DNA from: Seison nebaliae
Lineage: Eukaryota > Rotifera > Pararotatoria > Seisonacea > Seisonidae
Reading direction: 5' to 3'
Length of the DNA stretch: 64,000 bases
Assembly: GCA_023231475.1 (NCBI GenBank)
Contig: JALJEE010002335.1
Location: 46,741-110,740, forward strand
A model generated the notes under the pieces. It had not been told where the DNA came from, ran no database searches, and saw only the letters and a list, made by a program, of their open reading frames with translations. The translations under genes and the position numbers were made by a program. Positions 13,178-24,690 of the stretch are shown one piece after another. Every line of letters starts with the position of its first letter. Positions within the stretch are counted from its first letter, which is position 1.

Positions 13178-15850
13178 ATGATGACAATGAACAATTTGCA
13201 TTTAACTTTATTCACAATTTCTATTGTTTTTGGAATTTCCGTTAATTTCATTAGTGCTACGGAAATCCTGAACGACGTCGATTTACAATATCTCGGTTTG
13301 CAGAATCATTCAAATCGGAAAATAGTTTTAGTAAAACGAGCAAATCTTCCTTGTCCTTCCTATGTTGATGTTGGCCAATTGAGATTACGACAAAATATTA
13401 AAACGTCATGCAAAAGAACTTATGCGAAGAGTATTATAAGCTTTTATCTACAATCGAATCGCTTCCCAAATTTCAATAGGACAATTAGATGGAATTACAT
13501 TCGGAAAGAATCGTTGAAATTCAATCAAATTAACATCAAATCTAACCAAAAAAATGTGATACTACCAAAATTTGGTTTGAGTGCCCATCCACCCTTTATT
13601 CCAAATGCGAGGAATAATAAGTTGAAATTAATTTCCATTAACGGAATTAAAGAAAATGCTTTTGTGAACTTTGATATTGGCACTGTTTATGGAACGATTG
13701 AGATTTGGAACGGTAATTTAGAAATGATCGAAAAGAATGCTTTTAATCAATTGAACGTTTACAAATTAAGTTTCTTTCATACTACCAGGAATTCACAACA
13801 ACTTTCCGCTGAGCATTTTGGAAGTTGTTCGATAAAATCTTTACATTTTTACGGATTATCTTCATCAAATTTCTTCTCATCACTCAAGAATGTGGAAATT
13901 CCTTATTTGAAGATCGAATATATGACTGTAACTGAACATGGAAATGCACTGACAAGAAATTTCCTTCCACAATCTCACTTTGTTACTTTGGATTTAGTTC
14001 GTATCAGTTTTCGTATCATTGAAGATGATGCACTTCAATATAATGCAAAGAGAATATCACGATTGGTGATTAGTCGAACATTAATTGAGAGAATTGGAGA
14101 AAAGATTTTCAAAAATTTCTTTAAATTGTCTTATTTGGATTTGTCTAATAATCGATTGTCATCAATTCATCCAAATGCGTTTATTGATTGTCAGAATTTG
14201 AAAACATTGAATTTGAATGGAAATAAATTATTATTTCAAATCTCTTCAAATCCATCCACAATGTTCACATTCCTTGAGAAGTTGAAGATAAATATGAACG
14301 TCGATCGAACAACATTTACTGATGAAGACAGCGAATGTTTCGTTGATTACATTCCATCGTCAATTAAAGTTTATCCAGTGAATGGAGAAGGTTGTTCTTG
14401 TGCAATGATAACGTCAATACTTAAGTGGAAAGAGAATTCTCAGAGAAAAAGAAAGAGACGAGATACGATAAATATGGAGATTATACCGAATCATCTTCCA
14501 AATCTCGAATATGCTTCATTGGATGATATCGATAAAAAAAGTACACATCCTTTATTTTATAAATATCCGATACCTCTATTCTTTTCTGATGATTCTGAAG
14601 AAAATTTACCGGAGTTAATGATGGATGACAATTCTGTTTATTCATCACATTCATCATCCAATTGGCAGTGTAAATATTATTCATCGAGTGTATCTTACTT
14701 GAAGAAAACATTCCAACAAGATTGTGCCAAATACAATTACCGATGTTCCAAAATCCGACCAACTTCTCCACATCAGATTTTGAATGATAGAACAGAAATT
14801 ATTCCTAAGAAAACGACAACAACCTCATCAACAACAAAATTATTAAAAATTTCGACAACCAAAAATATTTTCGATAATAAAAGAAAAAAAAGTAAAATGA
14901 CAACAACATCAACAACAACGAAAAGAAAAATACCCACAACAACAACAACCACGACAACAACCACAATTGCTACAACTAAAAGAAAATTGATAACAATCAA
15001 GAACAAATTCCGACAAAATATTTTATCATCTCAAACAGAACCAAAATCTGAATTTCCCAAATTTATTCGGGTTCAAAATGGAACATTAGCAGTATTGAAT
15101 AAAGATAAGGAAACAGTCAAAGTTTCTCTTCCAAACAAAGAAACGATTATTAATAAAATTCAAAGACATGTCAAACCAGTTGAATTCAATGTTTTCTATT
15201 TCATCATCATATTCATATCGACAATAATTATTTCAATTTTATTATTCGTCGCTTGGCAATGCATATTCAATCGATTCCATAAAACGTATCAAATTAATCG
15301 ACGATCGAAAAATTATGCTGTTGGTAGTAGTCATCTTAGCATCCAGAATCAAAACATCTATCGACATTATAATCGAAAATCTTCAACAGAAACATGTCCC
15401 ATCAAATTTGATCCGGAGAACGATGTCAACCAATTAATTCAGTCACTCATTCTTAAACCGACTGCCTCCAATTCAACAATGGACCGAATACTGCGGGTCG
15501 ATGTGTCTTCCAGACCCACATTAGATTCATCGAACGATGTTCTATTTGACAACATAAAAACTTCCGATACGAGTGATGGAATGACAACAAATAGTTCTAT
15601 ACATTCATCAGAAAACGGTCCGACTTCTGGTATGAATCAAAAGTCCAATTCGTATTATTTCAATTTACCCAAAAATCAAACGAGAAAAACTAATCAGCAA
15701 CAAAAACGTCGTCGTCATCACCATAATATCGTTTATCAGAGAAATCATGATTATTTATTGGCAGATCGTTTGGGCGCCAGTAGCGATAGTACAGTTGGAG
15801 GTGGCCTACAACCATCCAACACTGAAGAAAGTAGTTTGAATACAAAATGA
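13178..15850 (+). CDS. Single-pass transmembrane protein with leucine-rich repeats and a Thr-rich stalk
   Basis: An uninterrupted 890-residue frame. A signal peptide (about 1-27) precedes a Cys-containing LRR ectodomain, with the clearest repeats at about 314-350 (YLDLSNNRLSSIHPNAF and LKTLNLNGNKL). A dibasic cluster RKRKRR near 427 resembles a furin-type cleavage site. A Thr and Lys-rich stalk (about 545-607, partly encoded by ACA/ACG repeats) looks mucin-like. One hydrophobic helix at about 672-697 precedes a cytoplasmic tail of about 190 residues with His, Asn and Ser-rich patches. The layout fits an LRR adhesion or signalling receptor, but I cannot assign it to a named family. The first of several clustered ATGs was chosen because it directly precedes the signal peptide. 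It has no introns, unlike most neighbours. Confidence 0.8.
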   Translation: MMTMNNLHLTLFTISIVFGISVNFISATEILNDVDLQYLGLQNHSNRKIVLVKRANLPCPSYVDVGQLRLRQNIKTSCKRTYAKSIISFYLQSNRFPNFNRTIRWNYIRKESLKFNQINIKSNQKNVILPKFGLSAHPPFIPNARNNKLKLISINGIKENAFVNFDIGTVYGTIEIWNGNLEMIEKNAFNQLNVYKLSFFHTTRNSQQLSAEHFGSCSIKSLHFYGLSSSNFFSSLKNVEIPYLKIEYMTVTEHGNALTRNFLPQSHFVTLDLVRISFRIIEDDALQYNAKRISRLVISRTLIERIGEKIFKNFFKLSYLDLSNNRLSSIHPNAFIDCQNLKTLNLNGNKLLFQISSNPSTMFTFLEKLKINMNVDRTTFTDEDSECFVDYIPSSIKVYPVNGEGCSCAMITSILKWKENSQRKRKRRDTINMEIIPNHLPNLEYASLDDIDKKSTHPLFYKYPIPLFFSDDSEENLPELMMDDNSVYSSHSSSNWQCKYYSSSVSYLKKTFQQDCAKYNYRCSKIRPTSPHQILNDRTEIIPKKTTTTSSTTKLLKISTTKNIFDNKRKKSKMTTTSTTTKRKIPTTTTTTTTTTIATTKRKLITIKNKFRQNILSSQTEPKSEFPKFIRVQNGTLAVLNKDKETVKVSLPNKETIINKIQRHVKPVEFNVFYFIIIFISTIIISILLFVAWQCIFNRFHKTYQINRRSKNYAVGSSHLSIQNQNIYRHYNRKSSTETCPIKFDPENDVNQLIQSLILKPTASNSTMDRILRVDVSSRPTLDSSNDVLFDNIKTSDTSDGMTTNSSIHSSENGPTSGMNQKSNSYYFNLPKNQTRKTNQQQKRRRHHHNIVYQRNHDYLLADRLGASSDSTVGGGLQPSNTEESSLNTK

Positions 15851-16316
15851 AATTTTCCTATTAATCTTTAACTTTGTGTTCACCGGTTACTCATCATATT
15901 TCGTTACCTTCTCAATTTTCTTGCTTTCGACTTCTTCTCTCAACTACAATCAATTAATTTATGTTCGTTCTTGTTTTTCTTTTGCCAAACTTTAAATTTA
16001 CGAGAAAAAAAAAACAAACAAAAAAACCTTATAACAAATGTGCCAATATTCCACTACTATTTCTTCCGTCAAATTTTTCCATATCCATATTTTTTTCTTG
16101 TATCATACCAAATCAATTTTGTTTCTCAACAAATGTTTATGTAAATTTTTAATTATTTCATATTTTCCTTTTTTAAAAATTCTTTTCCGTTTTATTTAAT
16201 TGCCGTTATATAAGACAAATGTTCTTTTAATAAAATTGGTAAGAAAATTTCAAAAACTTTTGTTCTCAACTAGAAACTAAATTAGTTGAAAAATAAAGTT
16301 GACGAATTGAAGAATT
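15851..16316. other. Intergenic region between convergent LRR genes
   Basis: This holds the 3' flanks of two convergent genes. On the plus strand an AATAAA polyadenylation-type signal follows CTTTT near 16229 and another AATAAA lies near 16291. No further coding sequence is evident. Confidence 0.4.
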
Positions 16317-17078
16317 TTATTTATACTGAGAAAAATATTGACGAATATGTTTCATTCCTAATTGACAGATTTCTTTAGGGGGTCTCTCTAACGGATTGGT
16401 TAATAATCCACTTTGTATTATATTGAATTGATTCCATTCCAAATATTCCAATTGACAAATAGATCTTGGCAGATATTTAATATTATTATCTCCCAACCAC
16501 AAATCTACCAAATATTCGAGTTGACCAATATTCTCTGGTAGACTTGTTAATTGATTACCATAAATCAGTAGACTTCTCAATTGTTTCATATGAGATATTT
16601 CTTTTGGTAATTCGTTAATCTGATTACTTGAAAGATCAAGGAATCTCAACGATTTTAAACGACATAATGACGACGGAAATTCTGTGAATCGATTATTCGC
16701 CAAATGTAACGAGACTAATGTCAAATTTAATTTTTGGAAAGTATCAGGCAATCTGTTCAATTGATTGTTACTCAACATGAGAACTTGAAGATTTTGGAAA
16801 TTATCGATATGACTTGGAATCGTCATTAGATTATTCGTGTCGAGAATTAAAATGCGAATTTGTTTATGAATTCGATCGAGACGTTCTGGAAATTGTTTCA
16901 ATCGATAACTGAGACATGATTCCCGTTCCGGTGATAATTCTAACATTTCAATTTTGTGTTGTAAACACAAATTAACGATCTCCTTATAGTCATGTAAGAT
17001 TTTTCTCAATTCCTTTCCACGAATCTTTAGTTTTTTTACCAAATAAGTTGGATCGACCTCCACCGTAAATCGAGTCAT
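16317..17078 (-). CDS. Leucine-rich-repeat protein (SHOC2/LRRC-like), possibly ciliary
   Basis: One exon encodes 253 residues with no signal peptide or membrane segment, so the product is probably cytosolic. About seven consecutive 23-residue LRRs run from about residue 70 to 235, with the pattern LxxLxLxxNxLxxLPxxI (for example LRFLDLSSNQINELPKEI). The C-terminal cap contains NPLERPPKEICQLG and then IRQYF, a typical ending of SHOC2-like and small LRRC proteins. The N-terminal 60 residues are charged and helical. I cannot tell which LRRC family it belongs to. An X-box-like RFX site sits 71-84 bp upstream of the ATG, which hints at a cilium-related role (inference). Confidence 0.75.
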   Translation of the reverse strand: MTRFTVEVDPTYLVKKLKIRGKELRKILHDYKEIVNLCLQHKIEMLELSPERESCLSYRLKQFPERLDRIHKQIRILILDTNNLMTIPSHIDNFQNLQVLMLSNNQLNRLPDTFQKLNLTLVSLHLANNRFTEFPSSLCRLKSLRFLDLSSNQINELPKEISHMKQLRSLLIYGNQLTSLPENIGQLEYLVDLWLGDNNIKYLPRSICQLEYLEWNQFNIIQSGLLTNPLERPPKEICQLGMKHIRQYFSQYK

Positions 17079-17148
17079 GTTCTGAAATTAATTATGAGAG
17101 TCACCGACTAATCGTATAGGAGAATAAGGATTATTAGTAGCAATTAAC

Positions 17149-17162
17149 GTTGCCATGACAAA
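17149..17162. promoter_or_regulatory. X-box-like (RFX) site upstream of the LRR gene
   Basis: GTTGCCATGACAAA matches 12 of 14 positions of the ideal X-box palindrome GTTGCCATGGCAAC. It lies 71-84 bp upstream of the ATG of the minus-strand LRR gene, the usual distance for RFX sites in ciliary genes. Function is inferred. Confidence 0.45.
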
Positions 17163-17760
17163 TGGGAAATTTGGGAAATATCGGATTTGAAAGCTGTTAG
17201 TCTGACATTTCTTAATAAAATAACAGGAATTGATGACGGAATAATTTTTTTGTAAAAACTTTCTCACAACTTTCTTGTTATTGGTTGCGAGTGAAAGAGA
17301 ACTGAAAATATCAAAAAAAATTTGTTGTTTATTATTCTCTTGACATTAGCGCTAAGATAATCATGAGGAATGTTAATGGAATAAACATCAACATCCAAAA
17401 GGAAAATAGTTTATATTGAAAGAAGAATTATTTGGAACGAACAGTTTGCCATCGGGCAAATGAATTTAAAGAGAAATATGTTTAATAAGGAGAATAATAA
17501 GAATTTGATAAATTAAATAATTCATTAAAAAGCGACCACAATTCCATGTAATCAATCATGACAGAAAGATATGAGGACAACATTCTGATAAATCTGATAT
17601 AAAGAAGCATCTAAATCTCTAAAGGAAACAAACATGATGAGTAAGACGATGACATGTTTGGATTTGTCAAAAATAAATTGGTAATATAAAACCATATTTC
17701 TTCAACAATAACAAAAAAGAGATAAAACAATGAATATGAGAAGAAATATTTTTAATTATT

Positions 17761-20700
17761 TTATGACCAATGATTGGAATTATTGGTCGTTCGCTTTTCA
17801 CTGACCAACAATAATTCTTTGATGATTTTCGGAACCATCTCTAATTTACATCGGATTTTATTTGATAAATAAGAGATATTAGTCAAGTCACCTTGATTCT
17901 CCATGAGACTAAGTTCTTGGAAAGAAATTGTTCGTTCAACTAAATCATTCCCATCCAAATGTCGATAAGTGATAATATCACGAATTGTAGAGAGATTCAT
18001 TATCGTATTATGTTGATGTGAACGATGATGATGTTCGTCTCCATCTAAAAATTCAATAAAAATATCTCCATTCGTTTTCAGCGATGCAAAACAATGAAAC
18101 GATGAAAGAAATATTTCAAATTTATCATCTGAACATTGTTGTTGTTGTTGTTGTTGTTGGTGACGATGATGGTTTTGTGTTGTAGAAGAATTCATTAGAG
18201 AAGAATTAGCAGATTGAGATAAATTGTTTGTCACATCATTCATTGTACAAATACGATTGACAGTCGATTCATTTAAATGAATCAGTTGAGTAGAATCGAT
18301 GATTGATGGTGGAGATATTGGTGATTTCTGTTTAACTGGCGGTTTCTTATTATCACATTTATTCTCATTTGACTTCATTAATGATGTGTTATTTTTCGAT
18401 TTATTCGTCTGTTGTTTCGCTGCTTTTCTTCCAATCACTAACGGAAATAATCGAGTATGTTGTAACAATTGTAGAGGATCGTTCATTGTAAATTTGAGTG
18501 AATCTTGTAAAGTTTTCTGTGATTTCTCTATATTAAAACAGAAAGCAGTCGTATGAATCGAGTGTAAGTAATAGAATTCATAATTCTTTAATTGATTACA
18601 CATTTCACTGTTTAATGCATCGGCATCCGGTGCAACAAATTGCCCATTCGACGATAAATAATTTACATTTTTTATAGAAATCGATCGATTATCTCTTCCA
18701 TTTCCATCATTAATTAATGATACATTCCATTCACTATAATTGATGAACTGTCGTCTCTCTTCATTCTGCTGTTCAGTTTTTACTGGAAAAGAAATTTCTA
18801 TACGAATTCCATCATGAAAATTGGACTCCACTTCGGACATACTATCCATCAACACCGTTTTCGTATGATTCGTATGGAAAGTGACTTTTGGCGTTTTGCA
18901 TCGAACAAGATTAACGAATTTGAATGCACAAACATATTTCTTCCAGAACTTCTTTGGAAGATTTGTATAAGTGAATACGAGTTGACGGAAAGACTCGTGA
19001 AGTTTTGGAGATTCATCTTCTTTCAATCTCGGCGGTTTCTGAGATTTTTCATTAATTGGATAAAAAATCAAAATTCGATTTCCATCTCCACTAATTATCA
19101 GACATTCACTCACATAATTTATTGAGTTGCTCAATTTGAGAAATTCCAAAATTACTTCTTGTTTCTCATTGATATTCATGACGACAATTTTCGCTTTATG
19201 ACGAATTGGTTTACATCTGGACGCGTCTAATCTTTCTGGACGTAAATGACTAAGAGAAGAAGAAGTTGAAGAAGATGTTCCCGATGAAGTAGAGGACGTA
19301 TATGAAGAGATCGATTGTCTATGAGATAGTGAATTGGTGGGGAAATGACTGTTCTTCTTAAGTTCCGCTAAACTATTCGAATATTTTCCATCTTTCTTAT
19401 TATTCGTTTTTAATGATTGTGTCGATAACGAATTGATCTTACTTAATGGAGTGGAGAATGGTAATCGTTTTATTTGATTTATCGTCTCTCCATTATCTAT
19501 CGAATTTGATGATGATGTTGTTGATGATAATGAATTGACCGTTTGATGATTCTGATGATAATAATGTTCGGTGGAAGAAGTGGATGAATAATTAAGTGGA
19601 TTACCGAAAGGAGTTGGTGTTAATTCTACATTCGTATCACTGTTATTCGTTGTACTATTATTATTATTATTATTATTATTACTACCAGTTTGATTAATAC
19701 CTGATAATGAATTACAATTGAATGGTTGTGAATGAGAATGTTTATGATTTGATGTATTATTAATTAACGATGATTGATTGACAAGACAAGAAGCTGAACA
19801 TGAACAATTGGATAAATTTGTTCCATTATTTAATCGATTCAATTTCATTTCATCTTCACCTCTCGTACAACTATTTGTTCGTTCTCCTGTTATCATATGG
19901 TTACTACTGGATGAATAATTGTGGAGTGTACTACGTCCCGAATCATCGATACTCTCTGATCCAATATTTTGTGTTTGACTTCTTCTTTCTATTAACGAAC
20001 TTTTCTTTCTCTCATCACAATTAGTGAATGAATGAAAAACACCCGATCGATCATTAGATAACTAAATTAAATAATTAAATTAGTTTTTACTCAATTAAAT
20101 AAAAATGAAACGATTGAGAAAGACTCACATGATTTCGTCAAATTTTTCTGATAAGTTGTAAAAAATGGATGTTTCAATACGGATGAAAGATTCAATCGAT
20201 CTTTTGGTTCTTTTTGCAATAACATATAAATCAACGATTGTGCTTCATTCGATAAATTCATTGGCATCATATAATTCCCAATTGCAACTTTACTCAATGT
20301 ATTTTTCACACCTCTCGTATCGAATGGTGGTTTGCCGACAAGCATTGTATAAATCATACAACCCAATGACCAAACATCCGCTTCTAATCCATGAGCATTT
20401 CTTGTAACTATTTCACTAAATAATTGAAAAAATTGAAATAAACTCAAAATGAATGAAAATCGAACGGTGAAATAAAATTGGGAGTTCCACACATTGTGAA
20501 ATGTTTCTCATCAGGAACGGATAATTGTGTCGCCAATCCGAAATCGCCAATTTTCTGAAACGAATAAAATTGAGGAAAATATTGAAAAAAAAATGACGAA
20601 CGATATTCATTGCATTGTTCAACATTAAATTAGATAATGATAAATCTCGATGAAGAATTCCATGCGAATGTAAATATAACATTCCATCGATAATCTGCTT

Positions 20701-21191
20701 AACAAATTGACGAGCTATAAAAGGAAATCGAATGGAATTTATAAAACAAGAAATATATCAACGAACTTTCATCTTCACTAAACGGTTCATGTGAACGTTC
20801 TTTGAGGAATTTTTGCATTTCTCCAATTTCACATAATTCCAAAATTAGATAAACATAATTGGCATCTTCAAAGAATCCATACAATTCGAGAATTGATGGA
20901 TGTTTCAATTGTGCATGAATCTCCACTTCATTCCTCACACGATCAACTAATCCTTTTAATTTCATTTGTTTCTTATCAATCTGTATTATGTATAATGATA
21001 TTATCAACTAGCAAAGTGAAGAAAATTAAACCATTTTAATGGCAACATCACTTCCTGTCGCCTTCGATTTGGCTTTGTAGACGCAAGCGAATCCTCCTCT
21101 CCCCAACATTGAGAGAACTTCATAATTCTTTAAACGATTTTCGTAGAATTTTATCAAAATAGAAAGAATTAACTTCGATTTTATCACTCAT
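17761..21191 (-). CDS. PLK4: Polo-like kinase 4 (SAK), master regulator of centriole duplication
   Basis: Seven exons (21191-21174, 21127-21032, 20980-20767, 20714-20602, 20554-20466, 20415-20112, 20061-17761) with introns of 46-52 nt, all starting GTT, encode 1,044 residues. The kinase domain (about 1-275) has the glycine loop [15 protein letters not shown] lysine in VAIKM, catalytic [11 protein letters not shown], and the PLK4-type activation segment [10 protein letters not shown]. The stretch [12 protein letters not shown] is almost identical to known PLK4 proteins. A Ser, Asn and Gln-rich linker of nearly 290 residues follows. Next come the cryptic polo boxes (from about 560, ending near FPLVIGRKA, about 820), a Lys and Asn-rich linker with polyGln, and the terminal polo box 3 (about 921-1030). 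PLK4 phosphorylates STIL/Ana2 to start centriole assembly. The exon 6/7 junction was chosen because the alternative GTGAGT donor gives an immediate stop. Confidence 0.95.
18137..18160. repeat. GTT microsatellite encoding polyglutamine in PLK4
   Basis: A run of GTT triplets on the plus strand reads as CAA on the coding strand and encodes a short polyGln tract between the polo boxes. A second triplet run (TTA, about 19654-19681) encodes polyAsn in the linker after the kinase domain. Confidence 0.7.
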
Positions 21192-21667
21192 TTAGCTTAT
21201 TCCATTTCTACATGATTCTGAAATCTGTAAAATTCTATAAATATATCATATAAATTAAATGAAGTAGTCGATTCAAATTATTGTTCAAATAGATGCTTCC
21301 CTTTCATTAAATAAAAAGGAGGAAGAAGAGAAATAGAAAAATCTTCCTGTTAAAGAGCTGCGCGTTCTTAAAGCGCCGGACACCGACTGTTGCTAAGGAA
21401 ATTTTGAAGATGTTCATATGAAGTAAACGGAAATTTTAATTTCTTTAAATAGACGAAATAAGAGAAATTTGAAATTTGAAAATGTTAACAACAACTCACT
21501 TCAACCTTCTCTTCAAATCACATATGAATGACAAATGTACTTCAATACTTCAAACTTCTCTTTACCACTCTATAGAGTAAGCTTAACATTTGAAGTGGGA
21601 AATTACTACGCTTTTTTTTTTGTAGAAAATCATTTGAACAATTTGTTTGATATCGAACTCTATTGAT
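21192..21667. other. Intergenic region between PLK4 and transporter copy A
   Basis: It contains the PLK4 upstream region and the 3' flank of the transporter gene. The segment AAGCGCCGGACACCGACTG near 21371 is unusually GC-rich for the window and may be the core of the PLK4 promoter. No coding sequence is seen. Confidence 0.35.
21389..21402. promoter_or_regulatory. Weak X-box-like site upstream of PLK4
   Basis: GTTGCTAAGGAAAT matches the ideal X-box at 10 of 14 positions and lies about 200 bp upstream of the PLK4 ATG. It is weaker than the sites upstream of the LRR gene and MYCBPAP, and a chance match is possible. Confidence 0.25.
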
Positions 21668-23963
21668 TCATTCGTCTGAATCAAGTGTATCATTTATTTT
21701 TGCCAATTCTAAATCTTTAGCTCTTTTTTGTTTTCGTTGATCCCACAACTTACCGTAATTCTTCGGTTTCTTACCTTTTTTCTTTTTCTCCAAATTTTTG
21801 CTACTTTTGAAGAGTGCACCCATCTTTAAGAAACCAGTTGATGCTTTTTCAGATGGTTTTGGATTATCATCTCCTGTCATCTTACCAGCTATATCTTCCA
21901 ATAGTTTTGTAGCGAGACCTTTCCTCATATTTTGCATGTAACTAACGTCTAATGGTTGAGTTGGTTCAGTAATATCAGTTTTAGAAATACCCAATATTAA
22001 ATAACTCAAAGAGGCGACAAAGCCATAACCGAGAAGAATGAGGTAAATTTTCCATGAATATGAAGATAGAATAGTGATTTGTAAAGATAATGATACTATT
22101 GGAAATAGAATACTGGAAAGTGGATTTGTGAATGTGATTCTTTCTTTAGGACATTGATTTAATACGTACGGGGCTGATAATGATACGGAGAATAAACCCA
22201 ATATTACTATTATGACGAAAAAACCAATTCTAAATGGAATTTGCAACATGTAGACACTTCTCATGTAAATGAATAACGATCCCATGTAAAGTACGAGAAT
22301 AAAACAGACAGCTAATTGTTTAATATCCACTAGATCAACGACTGAATCTAATGTATGTACAAGTATGGATTGGGATCTCGTCTTTCCACTTCCTAGTATA
22401 TTTCGATTATGATAATTCACATTTTTAGGTAAGAGATATGGATTAACGTGATTGTCGTGATAATGTTTCATGAAAATTCCTAAGTTTCTAGTACATTTCT
22501 TACATTCCAAGTGCATTTCATCCTCACTATATTCTGGACAATTGCATTCATATCGATAAATTATATTCCATTCATCTTTATTACTATTATTGTTATTGTT
22601 ATTATCATTATTTTTCGATCTGTTAGTTCCTGATCCACGATTTGTCTTATTTTCATTTCCATTACTTAAATCACAATATAATCTGAATAAATCTTTCCTA
22701 CTCATATTTCCTTTTGTTCCATAAACACATGGACAGGCTAATAATGGATGATGACGTAACAATGGAAAAATCATAGCAGTGAAACTGATAAACATGAAAA
22801 TGAATGTTAATATAAGACTAGCAAGTTGCATAAGAATATCAGATAAGAGTACTATGGAAGCTACAGAAGCCACTATCGATAAAATAAACAGGGAAACAGG
22901 TGGAATTGACATTGTTCCTGATGACAGTAATCGATAGTTCTTAAAAAGACCGTCTGCTGTTAAAATCATACCAAACAAATGTACAAATCTGAATGTTAAT
23001 AATATAATAAATATGTTGAATATTGCAGGTAGAGTAGACCAGATGATTAAGAGAGTTCTGTTGAACCTACCAAAAGTAGAAGGAAACATAGCGTATGATA
23101 CTACTTGTGTACCATACGAGTAGAAAACAGATACAACGGCTGGTATAATATAAAGGAGAATAGTGTATAGACAACAGATACAATATTCCGTTTCTATTTT
23201 TAAAGTTTCACATCGATTTAGTACAGAAATAAATATCGGATATGTTCCAAACGCGAAAAAAATTTTCTTAACCATTCCCAATACTCTTTCGTATTCTATA
23301 TGAAATATTGTATTCGGATGAATAATATGTTTATTCCGATGTCCCATTACCATTAGATTGATGCAATATCCAATAACCACTACCATATTAAGTAACGCTA
23401 AAATGGTTCGATTAATATGCTTGGAAATACCTGCACTGAGAGTCAAGACTAAAATCACCAATGTCGGCCAATAATCAAACGTCGAGGGAGCTAATTCATA
23501 TAATCCTGGAGTCATTATTGGTGCCAAACCAACTAACCAAAATATGTGATAAACACAACTCTGAGCAAATATGGCTACGATAAGTATAGTAACTAGTTTT
23601 GTCAATATTAATTGCAAATTAGAAAAATAACAAACTAACACCCTAAAATGAGGGATGCCATTAAATAAGAACTAAATACTCCGAAAACACGGAACATGAT
23701 TTGATGTACATTATGGTAACCGACCAACATCATTTTCAAATGTAAATATGTCACAAAACTTATGGATGATACAAGTCCTGAGAGTAGGAGAGCTAACCAT
23801 CCACTAAAACCTTAAATAATTATTAATTATATTTAATTATATAATGCATAAATAGATATTATAATCTAGTCAAACTGGCATTTTTACCTTGATCTAAAGC
23901 AACTCCTATAATTGTATAAACAGCCATTCCTGAAAACGGTATCAAATCAACCGAATCCCACAT
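21668..23963 (-). CDS. Divergent cationic-amino-acid-transporter-like membrane protein, tandem copy A
   Basis: Three exons (23963-23888, 23810-23640, 23592-21668) encode 723 residues with about 12-14 hydrophobic helices. The segment LTADGLFKNYRLLS and the helices after it resemble the MAEDGLLF loop region of SLC7A1-type CAT transporters, and the whole fold aligns with the transporter-like gene at 47598-52945. The first helix reads MAVYTIIGVAL instead of the glycine-rich GxGxxIGxGIY substrate-site motif of APC transporters, so substrate binding may be changed. A hydrophilic loop holds CNC and then a CxxC-x9-H-x4-H motif (from CKKC), conserved in copy B. The C terminus is Lys-rich. The amino acid transported, if any, is unknown. 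Membership of the CAT branch is inferred from pattern similarity, not a search. Confidence 0.75.
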
Positions 23964-24095
23964 TATCCTGAAATTATTTTTATTAAATTATTCTATGGCG
24001 AACAATGGACCATTTGACAATCACCATTTTTCAATTAATTTCCAATTGTTACACGATGATGAATGTTTTCTTTTTCAATATTTTTGTTTCAATTT

Positions 24096-24139
24096 ATATA
24101 TATTTATATAGATATATATATATATATATATATTTCTAT
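24096..24139. repeat. AT microsatellite
   Basis: An imperfect TA/ATTT repeat, about 44 bp long, upstream of transporter copy A. A similar AT-rich run lies at about 37631-37672. Confidence 0.75.
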
Positions 24140-24580
24140 AGATAAATCGAAAATTTCTTTTTAACAATATAGTATATTAAATATACTATAAACTGTATTA
24201 TCAAGATTTACAAAAACTAATTAATATACAATAATTTAAGATTTTTCTACGAAGAAGAAAAGAACAATTATGAAATAATCGAAAATCTTGAAATCGGAGG
24301 AATTCTTTTTTTTGTCAATTCCAATACATCTAATGTAAAATAATGATTTGAATAAACATATTATTAATTTAATAATGAAATCCATCATTACGATTGATAA
24401 ACAATACAGCTTAATTTTAGGATTTGTGGAAATTTTCTAAAACGTACTCACTAAATTATTAAGAGCTGTGAAATTAACGGACAAAATAATGGATGACCAA
24501 AAACCTTTTTAAGAGTAATATATATATATAATCCATTATACTCTTTGGATACGATGTTTTTATGCACTCAGCCTTCACTG

Positions 24581-24690
24581 TTGTTGATCGACGGTGTCTA
24601 CAATCGTCTTATCAGAAGTTGTTTTCACAGATGTAACCGTTCTCTTCTTTTCGCAACAGTTAGTCTCGTGCCATTGCCGATTCTCTTTTG
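24581..24690 (+). repeat. Dispersed repeat, copy 1
   Basis: About 110 bp resembles, in inverted orientation, 36994-37110. Both copies contain AGATGTAACCGTTC followed by CTTCTTTTCGC. They read in the same frame as YNRLIR...CFHRCNRSLLFAT...PLPIL. The shared frame suggests decayed copies of one coding mobile element, but the element is not identified. Confidence 0.55.

Noticed and set aside
14773-15006. Val-rich minus-strand frame that looks like a membrane helix
   Set aside because: It is the antisense of the ACA/ACG-encoded Thr stalk of the LRR receptor.
17761-19896. A stand-alone 711-residue protein starting at the internal ATG at 19896
   Set aside because: The frame continues upstream to a splice acceptor at 20062 and carries the polo boxes that belong to PLK4.
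20101-20130. Canonical-looking GTGAGT donor at the end of PLK4 exon 6
   Set aside because: Using it shifts frame to an immediate stop in exon 7; the GTTTCA donor 17 nt downstream keeps the frame.
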